NCBI RefSeq assembly: GCF_900188455.1
Contig: NZ_FZOL01000013.1
Coordinates: forward strand, 62,001 to 126,000
DNA: 64,000 nucleotides
Source of the DNA: Pseudomonas japonica
GTDB lineage: Bacteria; Pseudomonadota; Gammaproteobacteria; Pseudomonadales; Pseudomonadaceae
Direction of reading: 5' to 3'
The position numbers and the translations under genes were made by a program. The notes under the pieces were generated by a model, which worked only from the letters and a program-made list of their open reading frames with translations, was not told the origin of the DNA and made no database searches. Shown one piece after another: positions 27,643 through 35,790 of this stretch (position 1 is the stretch's first letter; every line of letters begins with the position of its first letter).

Positions 27643-28284
27643 TCAGGATACCAGTTGCCGCTTGTCGTAGACCGAGTCGATCAGGCCGTACTCGGCCGCG
27701 CGCTGGGCGCTCATGAAGTTGTCGCGTTCGGTATCGCGCTTGATGGTTTCCAGCTCCTGACCAGTGTGATGGGCCAGCAGCTCGTTCAGACGCGACTTGA
27801 TGTTGAGGATTTCCTGGGCATGGATCTCGATATCGGTCGCCTGGCCCTGGAAACCGCCCAGCGGCTGGTGAATCATCACCCGCGAGTTCGGCAGGCAGTG
27901 ACGCTTGCCGGCGGCACCGGCAGCCAGCAGGAAGGCGCCCATGCTGCAGGCCTGGCCGATACAGATGGTGGAGACGTCCGGCTTGATGAACTGCATGGTG
28001 TCGTAGATCGACATGCCGGCAGTCACCGAACCGCCTGGGGAGTTGATGTACAGATGGATATCCTTGTCCGGGTTTTCCGCTTCAAGGAACAGCAGTTGCG
28101 CCACTACCAGGTTGGCCATGTAGTCCTCTACAGGACCCACCAGGAAGATCACTCGCTCCTTCAACAGGCGCGAGTAGATGTCATAGGCACGTTCGCCACG
28201 GGCGGACTGCTCGATAACCATCGGGACCAGGCCACCGGCGGCCTGGATGTCAGAGCTCTGCTGAATATAAGAATTGCGGGACAT
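27643..28284 (-). CDS. clpP: ATP-dependent Clp protease proteolytic subunit ClpP
   Basis: Serine protease subunit (213 aa) forming the Clp degradation chamber. The catalytic Ser is in IGQACSMGAF, the His in MIHQPLGGFQGQ and the Asp in the TERDNFMSA region. The LYINSPGGSVTAGMSIYDTM segment is a family hallmark. The ATG at 28284 (MSRNSY...) gives the usual length. An in-frame GTG three codons upstream, with GGGAG close by, is a possible alternative. It is between tig and clpX. Confidence 0.95.
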   Translation of the reverse strand: MSRNSYIQQSSDIQAAGGLVPMVIEQSARGERAYDIYSRLLKERVIFLVGPVEDYMANLVVAQLLFLEAENPDKDIHLYINSPGGSVTAGMSIYDTMQFIKPDVSTICIGQACSMGAFLLAAGAAGKRHCLPNSRVMIHQPLGGFQGQATDIEIHAQEILNIKSRLNELLAHHTGQELETIKRDTERDNFMSAQRAAEYGLIDSVYDKRQLVS

Positions 28285-28324
28285 GTCCTGCACTCACTCC
28301 CAAATAGTCATGGCTTGAATACGC

Positions 28325-28350
28325 ACAAGCCAGCGCGAAGGCTGGCTTGT
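28325..28350. terminator. Hairpin between tig and clpP
   Basis: Perfect 10-bp stem ACAAGCCAGC/GCTGGCTTGT with loop GCGAAG. A GGGGTTTT tail lies on the plus-strand side; on the minus strand, the direction of tig and clpP, the following sequence is not U-rich. It may act as a partial terminator or processing site between tig and clpP. Confidence 0.5.
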
Positions 28351-28374
28351 GGGGTTTTCCTACGAAGGAGGAAA

Positions 28375-29688
28375 TCACTCAGCGGCGGCAGGTGCCTGTG
28401 CTGGTTTGACGGCTTCTTCGTAAGAGACCGACTTGTCGGTCACAGTCGCTTTCTGCAGGACAGTATCTACAACTTGCTCTTCCAGCACAACCGAACGAAC
28501 TTCGTTCATTTGCTGGTCGTTCTTGTAGTACCAGGCCACGACTTGCTCAGGCTCCTGGTAGGCCGAAGCCATTTCCTGGATCAGTTCGCGAACGCGATCT
28601 TCGTCCGGCTTCAGCTCGTTCTGCTTGACCACTTCGGCGACGATCAGACCCAGCACGACGCGGCGCTTGGCTTGCTCTTCGAACAGTTCGGCCGGCAGTT
28701 GCTCAGGCTTGATGTTGCCACCAAACTGCTGAACGGCCTGAACGCGCAGGCGGTTCACTTCGTTTTCCAGCAGGGCTTTCGGCACTTCGATCGGGTTGGC
28801 AGCCAGCAGGCCGTCCATTACCTGGTTCTTGACCTTGGTCTTGATCGCCTGGCGCAGTTCACGCTCCATGTTCTTGCGAACTTCGGTGCGGAAACCATCC
28901 AGACCGGTTTCCTTGATGCCAAATTGAGCGAAGAACTCTTCGTTCAGCTCAGGCAGCTTCGGCTCGGAAACGCTGTTGACGGTGACGGTGAACTCGGCGG
29001 CTTTGCCAGCCAGGTCGAGGCTCTGGTAGTCCTCGGGGAAGTTCAGGGTCAGAACACGCTCTTCACCTGCCTTGGCACCGACCAGACCTTCTTCGAAGCC
29101 TGGGATCATGCGGCCGGAGCCCAGCACCAGCTGAGTGCCCTTGGCCGAACCACCAGCGAAGGCTTCGCCGTCGATCTTGCCGACGAAGTCGATGTTCAGC
29201 TGGTCTTCGTTCTGGGCAGCGCGGTCGGCGGCTTCGAAACGGGTGTTCTGCTTGCGCAGGACTTCCAGCATGTTGTCGAGGTCGGCGTCGGCGACGTCGG
29301 CGCTCAGGCGCTCGACGGCGATCGAGTCGAAGCCGGCAACGGTGAACTCAGGGAAAACCTCGAAAATGGCGACGTATTCCAGGTCCTTGCCCTTTTCGAA
29401 CGATTTTGGCTCGACGGCAGGGGCGCCAGCCGGGTTCAGCTTCTGCTCGACCACGGCTTCATAGAAGGAAGCCTGGACCAGATCACCGAAAGCTTCCTGA
29501 CGGGCGGTGTCTTCATAACGCTGACGGATCACGCTCATCGGCACTTTGCCAGGACGGAAGCCTGGAACCTTGGCGCGACGGGCAGTCTGTTGCAGACGCT
29601 TGTTGACTTCGGTCTCGACGCGCTCTGCCGGTACGGCGATGGTCATACGACGCTCGAGAGCGGAAGTATTTTCAACAGAAACTTGCAT
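28375..29688 (-). CDS. tig: Trigger factor (ribosome-associated chaperone)
   Basis: Ribosome-bound chaperone and prolyl isomerase (437 aa). The ribosome-docking loop GFRPGKVP is at residues 43-50, the FKBP-type PPIase domain spans roughly 160-245 (FVGKIDGEAFAGGSAKG), and the C-terminal helical arms follow, ending in an Ala/Pro-rich tail. The ATG at 29688 (MQVSVENTS) has GAGGA upstream; a longer frame to 29751 has no support. It is the first gene of the tig-clpP-clpX-lon-hupB-ppiD series. Confidence 0.97.
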   Translation of the reverse strand: MQVSVENTSALERRMTIAVPAERVETEVNKRLQQTARRAKVPGFRPGKVPMSVIRQRYEDTARQEAFGDLVQASFYEAVVEQKLNPAGAPAVEPKSFEKGKDLEYVAIFEVFPEFTVAGFDSIAVERLSADVADADLDNMLEVLRKQNTRFEAADRAAQNEDQLNIDFVGKIDGEAFAGGSAKGTQLVLGSGRMIPGFEEGLVGAKAGEERVLTLNFPEDYQSLDLAGKAAEFTVTVNSVSEPKLPELNEEFFAQFGIKETGLDGFRTEVRKNMERELRQAIKTKVKNQVMDGLLAANPIEVPKALLENEVNRLRVQAVQQFGGNIKPEQLPAELFEEQAKRRVVLGLIVAEVVKQNELKPDEDRVRELIQEMASAYQEPEQVVAWYYKNDQQMNEVRSVVLEEQVVDTVLQKATVTDKSVSYEEAVKPAQAPAAAE

Positions 29689-29909
29689 GAATATTCCTCG
29701 TTGCACAGACGTTAGCCGGCGATACCCGACTCCAGAATCAAGGGCAAGCATTCTAGTAGCTCACACACCAGAAGTCACCCTGTTCAACCCGGAGGCGAAT
29801 GGCGCCGACCCTCTTTGATTTCGACAATAACCCGGACGCCCGGGCGACAACGCCACTCTGCGCGAAACAGAGCGCCTGCGCCGCCCGGAACAATGAATCG
29901 ACAACAGGC

Positions 29910-30215
29910 TCAGGAAGCAGGACCGTCGATCTCGTTGAAGTCGCAGTACTCTTCCCAACTCATCCCCAGCGCCTGCGCCACTTCGCGATGGACTTCCAGG
30001 CGCATGACCTGCAGTTCTTCCGGCGACTCGGCAATCAGGCGCAGCGCCAGCTCCCAGGGCTCCACGCCCTGTTCCTGGGCCTCGTCCTCGAACGCCCATT
30101 GAATCTGTTGCTGCTGCTCGGTTTCACTCAAGGCGGCGATTTCCGCGAGCAGTTGCGGATTGGCCTGAGCGAAGCGCTCCAGCGCGAGCGCCTGGCGGGA
30201 TTCTTTTGCAATCAT
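29910..30215 (-). CDS. Small conserved hypothetical protein (possibly DUF6388)
   Basis: Acidic, helical 101-aa protein with no signal peptide or membrane segment (MIAKESRQALALERF..., ending EEYCDFNEIDGPAS). It is rich in Glu and Gln, which suggests an all-alpha soluble fold. I recall similar Pseudomonas proteins under the name DUF6388 but cannot verify this. The ATG at 30215 is supported by AGGTAG 5-6 nt upstream; the frame extends 21 codons further without a ribosome site. It lies alone between tig and the tRNA cluster. Function unknown. Confidence 0.7.
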   Translation of the reverse strand: MIAKESRQALALERFAQANPQLLAEIAALSETEQQQQIQWAFEDEAQEQGVEPWELALRLIAESPEELQVMRLEVHREVAQALGMSWEEYCDFNEIDGPAS

Positions 30216-30341
30216 TTTTCTACCTGTTCGCCGGCCTGCCGGCTTTTTGTCAACCGGCTGAAATCTATCAGTTTTCATTCAGCGGTTACTAGCCGTCGCC
30301 AGCAGCAAAACCTCTACACGAAACGACAGGCCAAAAACACA

Positions 30342-30371
30342 AAAGGCGCCTGATTTTCATCAGGCGCCTTT
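30342..30371 (-). terminator. Terminator of the tRNA operon
   Basis: AAAGGCGCCTGA/TCAGGCGCCTTT, a 12-bp stem with a 6-nt loop, followed by TTTTG on the minus strand. It lies 8 bp downstream of the last tRNA-His. Confidence 0.88.
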
Positions 30372-30378
30372 CGAAATA

Positions 30379-30455
30379 TGGGGTGGACGAAGGGAATCGA
30401 ACCCTCGACCACAGGAATCACAATCCTGCGCTCTACCAACTGAGCTACGTCCACC
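30379..30455 (-). tRNA. tRNA-His (anticodon GTG), copy 1
   Basis: Complete cloverleaf on the minus strand: acceptor GTGGACG/CGTCCAC, anticodon loop with GTG, T-loop GGTTCGATTCC and encoded CCA. An extra 5' G (G-1) opposite discriminator C73, as required for histidine identity, is present at 30455. The gene body is identical to copy 2 at 30651-30727. Confidence 0.97.
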
Positions 30456-30512
30456 ATATGCTGCTGACTTGCGGCTTTCTCACACCTCAGTGCGAGGTGG
30501 TGAAAGCATGAA

Positions 30513-30597
30513 TGGTGCGGACGAAGAGACTCGAACTCTTACAGCTTGCGCCGCTGGAACCTAAATCCAGTGTGTCTACCAATTTCACCACGTCCGC
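30513..30597 (-). tRNA. tRNA-Leu (anticodon TAG)
   Basis: Class II tRNA with a long variable arm on the minus strand: acceptor GCGGACG/CGTCCGC, anticodon stem CTGGA/TCCAG around TTTAGGT (anticodon TAG), T-loop GTTCGAGTC, discriminator A and encoded CCA. Confidence 0.97.
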
Positions 30598-30613
30598 GTG
30601 AAGCATTTAAAGC

Positions 30614-30645
30614 AAAGGCGCCAGACTTTCATCAGGCGCCTTTTG
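30614..30645 (-). repeat. Second copy of the terminator-like hairpin beside tRNA-His copy 2
   Basis: AAAGGCGCC ... GGCGCCTTTT hairpin, nearly identical to the terminator at 30342-30371 and at the same distance from the second tRNA-His. The pair shows that tRNA-His and its downstream hairpin were duplicated as one unit of about 114 bp. If active, this copy would attenuate transcription before tRNA-Leu. Confidence 0.75.
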
Positions 30646-30650
30646 GAATA

Positions 30651-30727
30651 TGGGGTGGACGAAGGGAATCGAACCCTCGACCACAGGAATCACAATCCTG
30701 CGCTCTACCAACTGAGCTACGTCCACC
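30651..30727 (-). tRNA. tRNA-His (anticodon GTG), copy 2
   Basis: Same sequence as the tRNA-His at 30379-30455, including G-1, discriminator C and encoded CCA. It lies between tRNA-Arg and tRNA-Leu. Confidence 0.97.
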
Positions 30728-30761
30728 ATATTGCTGTTACTTGTGCCAAAGCTGCCTTGAT

Positions 30762-30838
30762 TGGCGCACCCGGCAGGACTCGAACCTGCGACCATCCGCT
30801 TAGAAGGCGGATGCTCTATCCAGCTGAGCTACGGGCGC
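30762..30838 (-). tRNA. tRNA-Arg (anticodon TCT)
   Basis: Cloverleaf on the minus strand: acceptor GCGCCCG/CGGGTGC, anticodon loop CTTCTAA (TCT), T-loop GGTTCGAGTCC, discriminator G and encoded CCA. It is the first gene of the Arg-His-Leu-His cluster. Confidence 0.96.
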
Positions 30839-31118
30839 ATATTTAATCTGCTTTCGCTTGCGATTACAAATTAACGTTTAGCCGTACCAAACAAGCCAAA
30901 ATTCGCTTATTTTGCCCGACCTTGCTAACCAGTGCTAGGCCCTGCCCGACAAGTGAGGCGCATCTTATAGACCACCCGTCACATCGTCAACATGTTTCTC
31001 AAAAAAATTCATTTTATTGAAGGGCTTAGGGCAATTGCCAGACCAAGCACCTTTGCCCTTCGGTCTGCTCATGAGAGAATGCGCGCTCTTTTTTTCTCTC
31101 GATGGTTAATCACCCGTC

Positions 31119-31973
31119 ATGACTGCACAACTTATCGACGGCAAGGCGATCGCCGCCAGCCTGCGCCAGCAGATCGCCCAACGTGTCGTTGAACGTCGCC
31201 AGCAAGGTCTGCGGACCCCCGGCCTGGCGGTGATCCTGGTTGGCAACGATCCCGCCTCCCAAGTGTACGTATCGCACAAGCGCAAGGACTGCGAGGAAGT
31301 CGGCTTCATTTCGCAAGCCTTCGACCTGCCGAGCACTACCCGCCAGCAGGAACTGACCGATCTGATCGATCGCCTCAACGATGACGCGAACATCGACGGT
31401 ATCCTCCTGCAGCTGCCGCTGCCGGCCCACCTCGACGCCTCCCTGCTGCTCGAGCGCATCCGCCCGGATAAAGACGTCGACGGTTTCCACCCCTACAACA
31501 TCGGTCGCCTGGCCCAGCGTATCCCGCTGCTGCGCCCATGCACGCCGAAAGGCATCATGACCCTGCTGCAGAGCACCGGCCAGGACCTCTACGGCATGAA
31601 CGCCGTGGTCGTCGGCGCCTCCAACATCGTCGGTCGCCCCATGGCCATGGAACTGCTGCTGGCCGGCTGCACAGTGACCGTCACCCACCGCTTCACCAAG
31701 GACCTCGCCGGCCACGTCAGCCGTGCCGACCTGGTGGTGGTCGCCGCCGGCAAGCCGGGGCTGGTCAAGGGTGAGTGGATCAAGGAAGGCGCGATCGTCA
31801 TCGACGTCGGCATCAACCGCCAGGAAGACGGCAAGCTGGTCGGCGACGTGGTCTACGAGACCGCCCTGCCCCGCGCCGGCTGGATCACGCCGGTACCGGG
31901 CGGTGTTGGCCCGATGACCCGCGCCTGCCTGCTGGAGAACACCCTGTACGCCGCGGAAGAGCTGCACAAGTAA
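31119..31973 (+). CDS. folD: Bifunctional methylenetetrahydrofolate dehydrogenase/cyclohydrolase FolD
   Basis: Cytoplasmic one-carbon enzyme (284 aa) interconverting 5,10-methylene-THF and 10-formyl-THF with NADP. The active-site region SQVYVSHKRKDCEEVG contains the catalytic Lys; DKDVDGFHPYNIGRL and the cofactor loop VVGASNIVGRPMA are typical, and it ends with TPVPGGVGPMTRACLLENT. It is divergent from the tRNA cluster and followed by a strong terminator. Confidence 0.97.
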   Translation: MTAQLIDGKAIAASLRQQIAQRVVERRQQGLRTPGLAVILVGNDPASQVYVSHKRKDCEEVGFISQAFDLPSTTRQQELTDLIDRLNDDANIDGILLQLPLPAHLDASLLLERIRPDKDVDGFHPYNIGRLAQRIPLLRPCTPKGIMTLLQSTGQDLYGMNAVVVGASNIVGRPMAMELLLAGCTVTVTHRFTKDLAGHVSRADLVVVAAGKPGLVKGEWIKEGAIVIDVGINRQEDGKLVGDVVYETALPRAGWITPVPGGVGPMTRACLLENTLYAAEELHK

Positions 31974-31991
31974 GCCTGCGGCGCGACGACG

Positions 31992-32019
31992 ACGGCACCC
32001 TTCGCGGTGCCGTTTTTTT
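31992..32019 (+). terminator. Rho-independent terminator of folD
   Basis: ACGGCACC/GGTGCCGT stem with a 6-nt loop followed by seven T residues, 18 bp after the folD stop codon. It isolates folD from the riboswitch-controlled operon. Confidence 0.93.
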
Positions 32020-32087
32020 GCCCGCGACCCAGCGATTTTCGCCCCCCAGGTTGACGAACGGTCATCCCGATGGTCAGATGCCGCCCG

Positions 32088-32266
32088 TTTTCAGGTGTCT
32101 GCCGCCGCCGCGCGGCAGGTGAAACGGGAAGCCGGTGCGTCCTTCGGGACCAGTCCGGCGCTGCCCCCGCAACGGTAAGCGAGTGACGCATTCACAAGGC
32201 CACTGTGCGCAAGCATGGGAAGGCGAATGCTTCCAGCCTCGCAAGCCCGGAGACCGGCCTGCAAAC
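32088..32266 (+). ncRNA. Cobalamin (B12) riboswitch
   Basis: Leader RNA with the conserved cobalamin-aptamer elements in order: GGCAGGTGAAACGGGAAGCC (P3/J3-4 region), GCTGCCCCCGCAACGGTAA (B12-box region, near 32160-32178), and the 3' closing element GCCCGGAGACCGGCCTGC (near 32245-32262). A P1 stem is possible between CAGG near 32092 and CCTG near 32258. It lies about 130 bp upstream of the BtuB-like gene. Such switches turn expression off when adenosyl- or hydroxocobalamin is abundant; the mechanism here (ribosome-site sequestration or termination) is not evident. Confidence 0.93.
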
Positions 32267-32394
32267 ATCGCGACTGAGAACGGATTCGTCAGTCATTTGG
32301 CAAACCTGCGGTGGGCGGGCACGAGCCGGTAATCTGGCGCGCGTTCGCCAGTACCCTCCTGTGCGCTTCCCGAAAGTTCCTTTTCGAGAAGTCG

Positions 32395-34329
32395 ATGAAT
32401 ACACGTAATCTTTCGCTGATTGGCTGCCTTCTGGGCTGCAACGAGGCCGCGCTCGCGGCTGCGCTGACCCTGGACCAGCAGATCGTTTCGGCACCCCCGG
32501 TGGAGTCCACCACCATCGCGCAGATGGCCCGCTACGGCAGCAAGGTCGAAGTGGTGGAGCGCGCGCAGATCGAACGCGCCGGCCCCAGCGCCGACATCAC
32601 CCGCGTCCTGCAGATGTTCGTCCCCGGCCTGTACGTCGCGCCCAAGCAGGGCCCGTTCGACTACGGCACCTACTCGCTGCTGGGCGGGCGCAACGACGAC
32701 ACGCTGATCCTGCTCGACGGCGTGCGCCTGAACAACCGCCTCTACGGCGGAATCTACATCGACACCCTGCCCGCCGCGGCGATCGAGCGCATCGAAGTGC
32801 TCAAGGGCGGCCAGAGCCTGCTGTTCGGTACCCAGGCGGTCTCCGGCGTGATCAATATCGTCACCCGCAACGCCCAGTCCCGCGCGGCCTCCGGCCAGGT
32901 CAACCTGGGTGTCGACAGCTTCGCCGGGCGCAACGGCGACGCGCGCATCGAACGCATCTTCGGCAACGGCTGGGGCGATCTCGGCCTGCTGGCCTATGTC
33001 AGCCACAACATTTCCGAGGGCTACCAGCCCTACCACAGCAGCGACATCACCCGGACGGTCAGCGACAGGAAGCGCAGCTACGAGGTCAACACCTTCGGCG
33101 CCAAGGCCGCGCAGAGCTTCGGCGACGACAGCCGCCTGGAACTGTTCTACCAGTACAGCGCCGCCAGCCTCGACTTCCTGCGCCCCGACGCCAACCGCAA
33201 CACCACCAACGACCGCGTCCAGCAGATCGCCACGGCGACCTTCCAGCAACACCTGAACGAAGATTTCAGCTACTTCGTCAAGGGCCACATGAACGACTGG
33301 GACACCCGCTACGACCGTGTCTACAACAATGCCGACGGCAGCCCGCGGGTGCTCAACCACAACGACTACTGGGGCTTCAGCGACTGGGGCGTGCAGGCCG
33401 AGGGCACGGCGCTGCTGCCCGGTGGCCACACCCTGGTGTTCGGCAGCGACAACCAGTTCTACAAGGGCAAGGACGATGTGCTGAAGATCGACCAGAACCA
33501 GGCCGAGGCCCACGCCCTGTATGTGCAACTGCGTCCGGAAATCGCCGCCCTGCCCGACTGGCACCCGAGCATCGGCGTGCGCCGCGAGCATCTGAGCGGC
33601 GGCGACAGCGCCACCGTGGGCATGTTCACCTCGCTCTACGACCTCACCGACAACCTCAAGCTGCGCGGTCAGTTCGGTTCGGCCTACAAACTGCCGAACG
33701 CCGAACAGTTGTACGTCAACGAGCCAGGCGACGAGATGGGCAACCCCAACCTCAAGGCCGAGAAAAGCCGCAATGCCGAACTGGGCCTGGACTACAGCAA
33801 TCTGCTCCAGGGCCAGCCCTACAGCATCAGCGGCACGCTGTTCCACCGGCGCATCGAGGACCTGATCACCATCGTCGACAGCCAGTGGGTCAACGGCGAC
33901 GGCGAGATCACCGTGCGCGGCTTCGAGCTCGATGGCCAGGTGCAGCTCAGCGACCGCTGGCAACTGCAGGCGGACATGACCCGCAACCTGAGCGAATCGC
34001 GCAACGGCGCAACCATCAACAACATCCCGCACTTCTTCGCCCGCAGCCGGGTCGGCTACGAGTCCGCCGACCGCATGTGGGGCGCCGGCGCGGCGGTGCG
34101 CTACATCGGCAGCGTGATCAGCCCGCGGGATATCGACTACGGCCACTACAGCGTGGTCGACGCCGATGCCTACCGCTACCTGGACAGCCAGCGCCAGCAC
34201 CGCTTGAGCCTGCTGCTGGAGAACCTGCTGGACCGCGATTACACCACCAGCATGGACAGCGGGTCGCGCCGGGTGAGCAACCTGGGCCGGCCGTTCACCG
34301 CCGAGGCGCGCTACACCTACAGCTTCTGA
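32395..34329 (+). CDS. TonB-dependent cobalamin receptor (BtuB-like)
   Basis: Outer-membrane TonB-dependent receptor of 644 aa. A signal peptide covers about residues 1-21 (EAALA). The plug domain contains YSLLGGRNDDTLILLDGVR and IERIEVLKGGQSLLFGT with VSGVINIVTR. A beta-barrel follows and ends in Phe (ARYTYSF), as required for barrel assembly. Vitamin B12 or another corrinoid as ligand is inferred from the upstream cobalamin riboswitch and the downstream BtuF-like protein. The ATG at 32395 precedes the signal peptide; an upstream in-frame start lies in the riboswitch leader and is not credible. No clear TonB box was recognised. Confidence 0.9.
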   Translation: MNTRNLSLIGCLLGCNEAALAAALTLDQQIVSAPPVESTTIAQMARYGSKVEVVERAQIERAGPSADITRVLQMFVPGLYVAPKQGPFDYGTYSLLGGRNDDTLILLDGVRLNNRLYGGIYIDTLPAAAIERIEVLKGGQSLLFGTQAVSGVINIVTRNAQSRAASGQVNLGVDSFAGRNGDARIERIFGNGWGDLGLLAYVSHNISEGYQPYHSSDITRTVSDRKRSYEVNTFGAKAAQSFGDDSRLELFYQYSAASLDFLRPDANRNTTNDRVQQIATATFQQHLNEDFSYFVKGHMNDWDTRYDRVYNNADGSPRVLNHNDYWGFSDWGVQAEGTALLPGGHTLVFGSDNQFYKGKDDVLKIDQNQAEAHALYVQLRPEIAALPDWHPSIGVRREHLSGGDSATVGMFTSLYDLTDNLKLRGQFGSAYKLPNAEQLYVNEPGDEMGNPNLKAEKSRNAELGLDYSNLLQGQPYSISGTLFHRRIEDLITIVDSQWVNGDGEITVRGFELDGQVQLSDRWQLQADMTRNLSESRNGATINNIPHFFARSRVGYESADRMWGAGAAVRYIGSVISPRDIDYGHYSVVDADAYRYLDSQRQHRLSLLLENLLDRDYTTSMDSGSRRVSNLGRPFTAEARYTYSF

Positions 34330-34394
34330 TGCCAAGCGTCGGGGGCCGCTTTACGGCCCCCGGCAACCAGCCCCTTCTCGCCAAGGACCCTCGC

Positions 34395-34745
34395 ATGCAG
34401 GAAAAGGACATCCCCAGCAACCCGGAGTGGTCGCACATCCCCGACCACGCCCGCCACGTCATGCTCTGCACCGGCCCGCGCTGCACCCTGCGCGGGGCGC
34501 TGAAAGTCTGGAAGACGGTGCGCAACGAGCTGCTCGCGGCACAGCGCATGGAAACCGCCGACGGTGTCCTGCTGACCCGCACCCATTGCCAGTTCCCGTG
34601 CAACCTCGGGCCGGTGGCGACGGTCTACCCGGACCGTTGCTGGTACCGCATCGCCAGCCACGACGATGCGCGGCGGCTGGTGCGCGAACACCTGATCGAC
34701 GGCCAGCCCGTGCGCGACCTGCTGCTCAAGGGAGTCGGACAATGA
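34395..34745 (+). CDS. [2Fe-2S] thioredoxin-like ferredoxin in the B12 operon
   Basis: A 116-aa protein resembling thioredoxin-fold [2Fe-2S] ferredoxins that accompany cobalamin genes. Four likely cluster ligands are visible: CTGPRC near the N-terminal third and HCQFPC followed by a Cys in DRCWY. There is no signal peptide, so it is cytoplasmic. The ATG at 34395 lies 65 bp after the receptor gene; the stop codon overlaps the start of the binding-protein gene (CAATGA). A role in reducing the corrinoid cobalt is inferred from context only. Confidence 0.78.
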   Translation: MQEKDIPSNPEWSHIPDHARHVMLCTGPRCTLRGALKVWKTVRNELLAAQRMETADGVLLTRTHCQFPCNLGPVATVYPDRCWYRIASHDDARRLVREHLIDGQPVRDLLLKGVGQ

Positions 34746-35656
34746 GGCACCTGGTCTGGCTGTTGCTGCTGGGTCTGGGCAGCGCCCACGCCCTCGAATA
34801 CCGCAACTGCGGCGAAACCCGGGTGCTCACGCACACCCCGCCACAACGTATTCTCGCCCTCAACCAGCACGCCGCCGACCTGTTGCTGGCACTGGATGCG
34901 GGGCCCGCGCTGGCCGCGGTCAGCTATATAGATGACGACGCCGGCGCGCTGAAGGACAACCGCTACCGCGGCGTGCCGCTGCTGTCGCGTCAGTACCCGT
35001 CCCAGGAAGTCTTCTACGCCGGGCGCTTCGATCTGGCGGTCGGCGGTTTCGCCAGCGCCTTTCGCGAGGGCGTCGGCTCGCGCAACGACCTCGCCCGCCT
35101 CGGCATCGCCAGCTATCTGCTGGAAAACGCCTGCGCCACACCCCCCGCGTCCGGCTTCGCCGCCATCGAACATGACCTGCGCACGCTCGGCCAGGTGCTC
35201 GGTCGCCCGGCACGCGCGCATGAGCTGATCACCCGGCAGCGCGACGATCTGCAAAAAGCCCGCGCGATCGCCGCCGGACACCCGCCGCTGGCCGTCTTCT
35301 ACCTGGACAGCGAAACCCGCGGCCTCGACAGCGAGGGCCGGCGCGGTTTCGTCAGCGAGCTGATCGCCGTGGCCGGCGGGCGCAACATCCTGGCCGACAT
35401 CGACCTGCACCGGGTCACGGTGGACGCGGAAAGCCTACTGAGGCACGACCCGGACGTGCTTCTGCTGGCCGACGCCGTGTGGTCCCGGGCCAGCGCCAAG
35501 CGCGACTACCTGCGCCGCCATCCGGCCCTGTCGCATCTGCGCGCGGTGCGCGAGAACCGCATGATCGATGTACCCTTCACCCACCTGCTCGCCGGTGAAC
35601 ACAGCGCCCGCACCGCGCTGTACCTGGCGCGGGAACTGGCGAAGATCCGCAACTGA
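34742..35656 (+). CDS. Periplasmic cobalamin-binding protein (BtuF-like)
   Basis: Type III periplasmic binding protein (304 aa) of the iron-siderophore/B12 class. A signal peptide covers about residues 1-17 (SAHALEY). The family opening PPQRILALNQHAADLLLALDAG and the C-terminal MIDVPFTHLLAGEHSARTALYLARELAK are seen. The ATG overlaps the previous stop codon (ATGA). No BtuC permease or BtuD ATPase follows; the next gene belongs to another pathway, so the inner-membrane partners must be elsewhere. Ligand by context: cobalamin. Confidence 0.85.
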   Translation: MRHLVWLLLLGLGSAHALEYRNCGETRVLTHTPPQRILALNQHAADLLLALDAGPALAAVSYIDDDAGALKDNRYRGVPLLSRQYPSQEVFYAGRFDLAVGGFASAFREGVGSRNDLARLGIASYLLENACATPPASGFAAIEHDLRTLGQVLGRPARAHELITRQRDDLQKARAIAAGHPPLAVFYLDSETRGLDSEGRRGFVSELIAVAGGRNILADIDLHRVTVDAESLLRHDPDVLLLADAVWSRASAKRDYLRRHPALSHLRAVRENRMIDVPFTHLLAGEHSARTALYLARELAKIRN

Positions 35657-35790
35657 AGGGCGGCAGCCGATTCGGCTGCGAAACCGCCGGTTTCAGCTTT
35701 CCCGGCTGGGCGTCTGACATGCTTCAGCCGGGATTGCGCCGGCATCGGGAGGACAATGGTCGCATCGCCAACCCCCGGATGCGTGCCCCG

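Noticed and set aside
23706..29715. Very long plus-strand open frames opposite lon, clpX and clpP-tig (over 700 codons)
   Set aside because: They mirror the coding strand of conserved genes, have His/Gln/Leu-rich shadow composition and no start signals.
32293..34335. A 680-codon minus-strand frame opposite the TonB-dependent receptor
   Set aside because: Shadow frame; the plus-strand product has a signal peptide, plug and barrel and lies behind a riboswitch.
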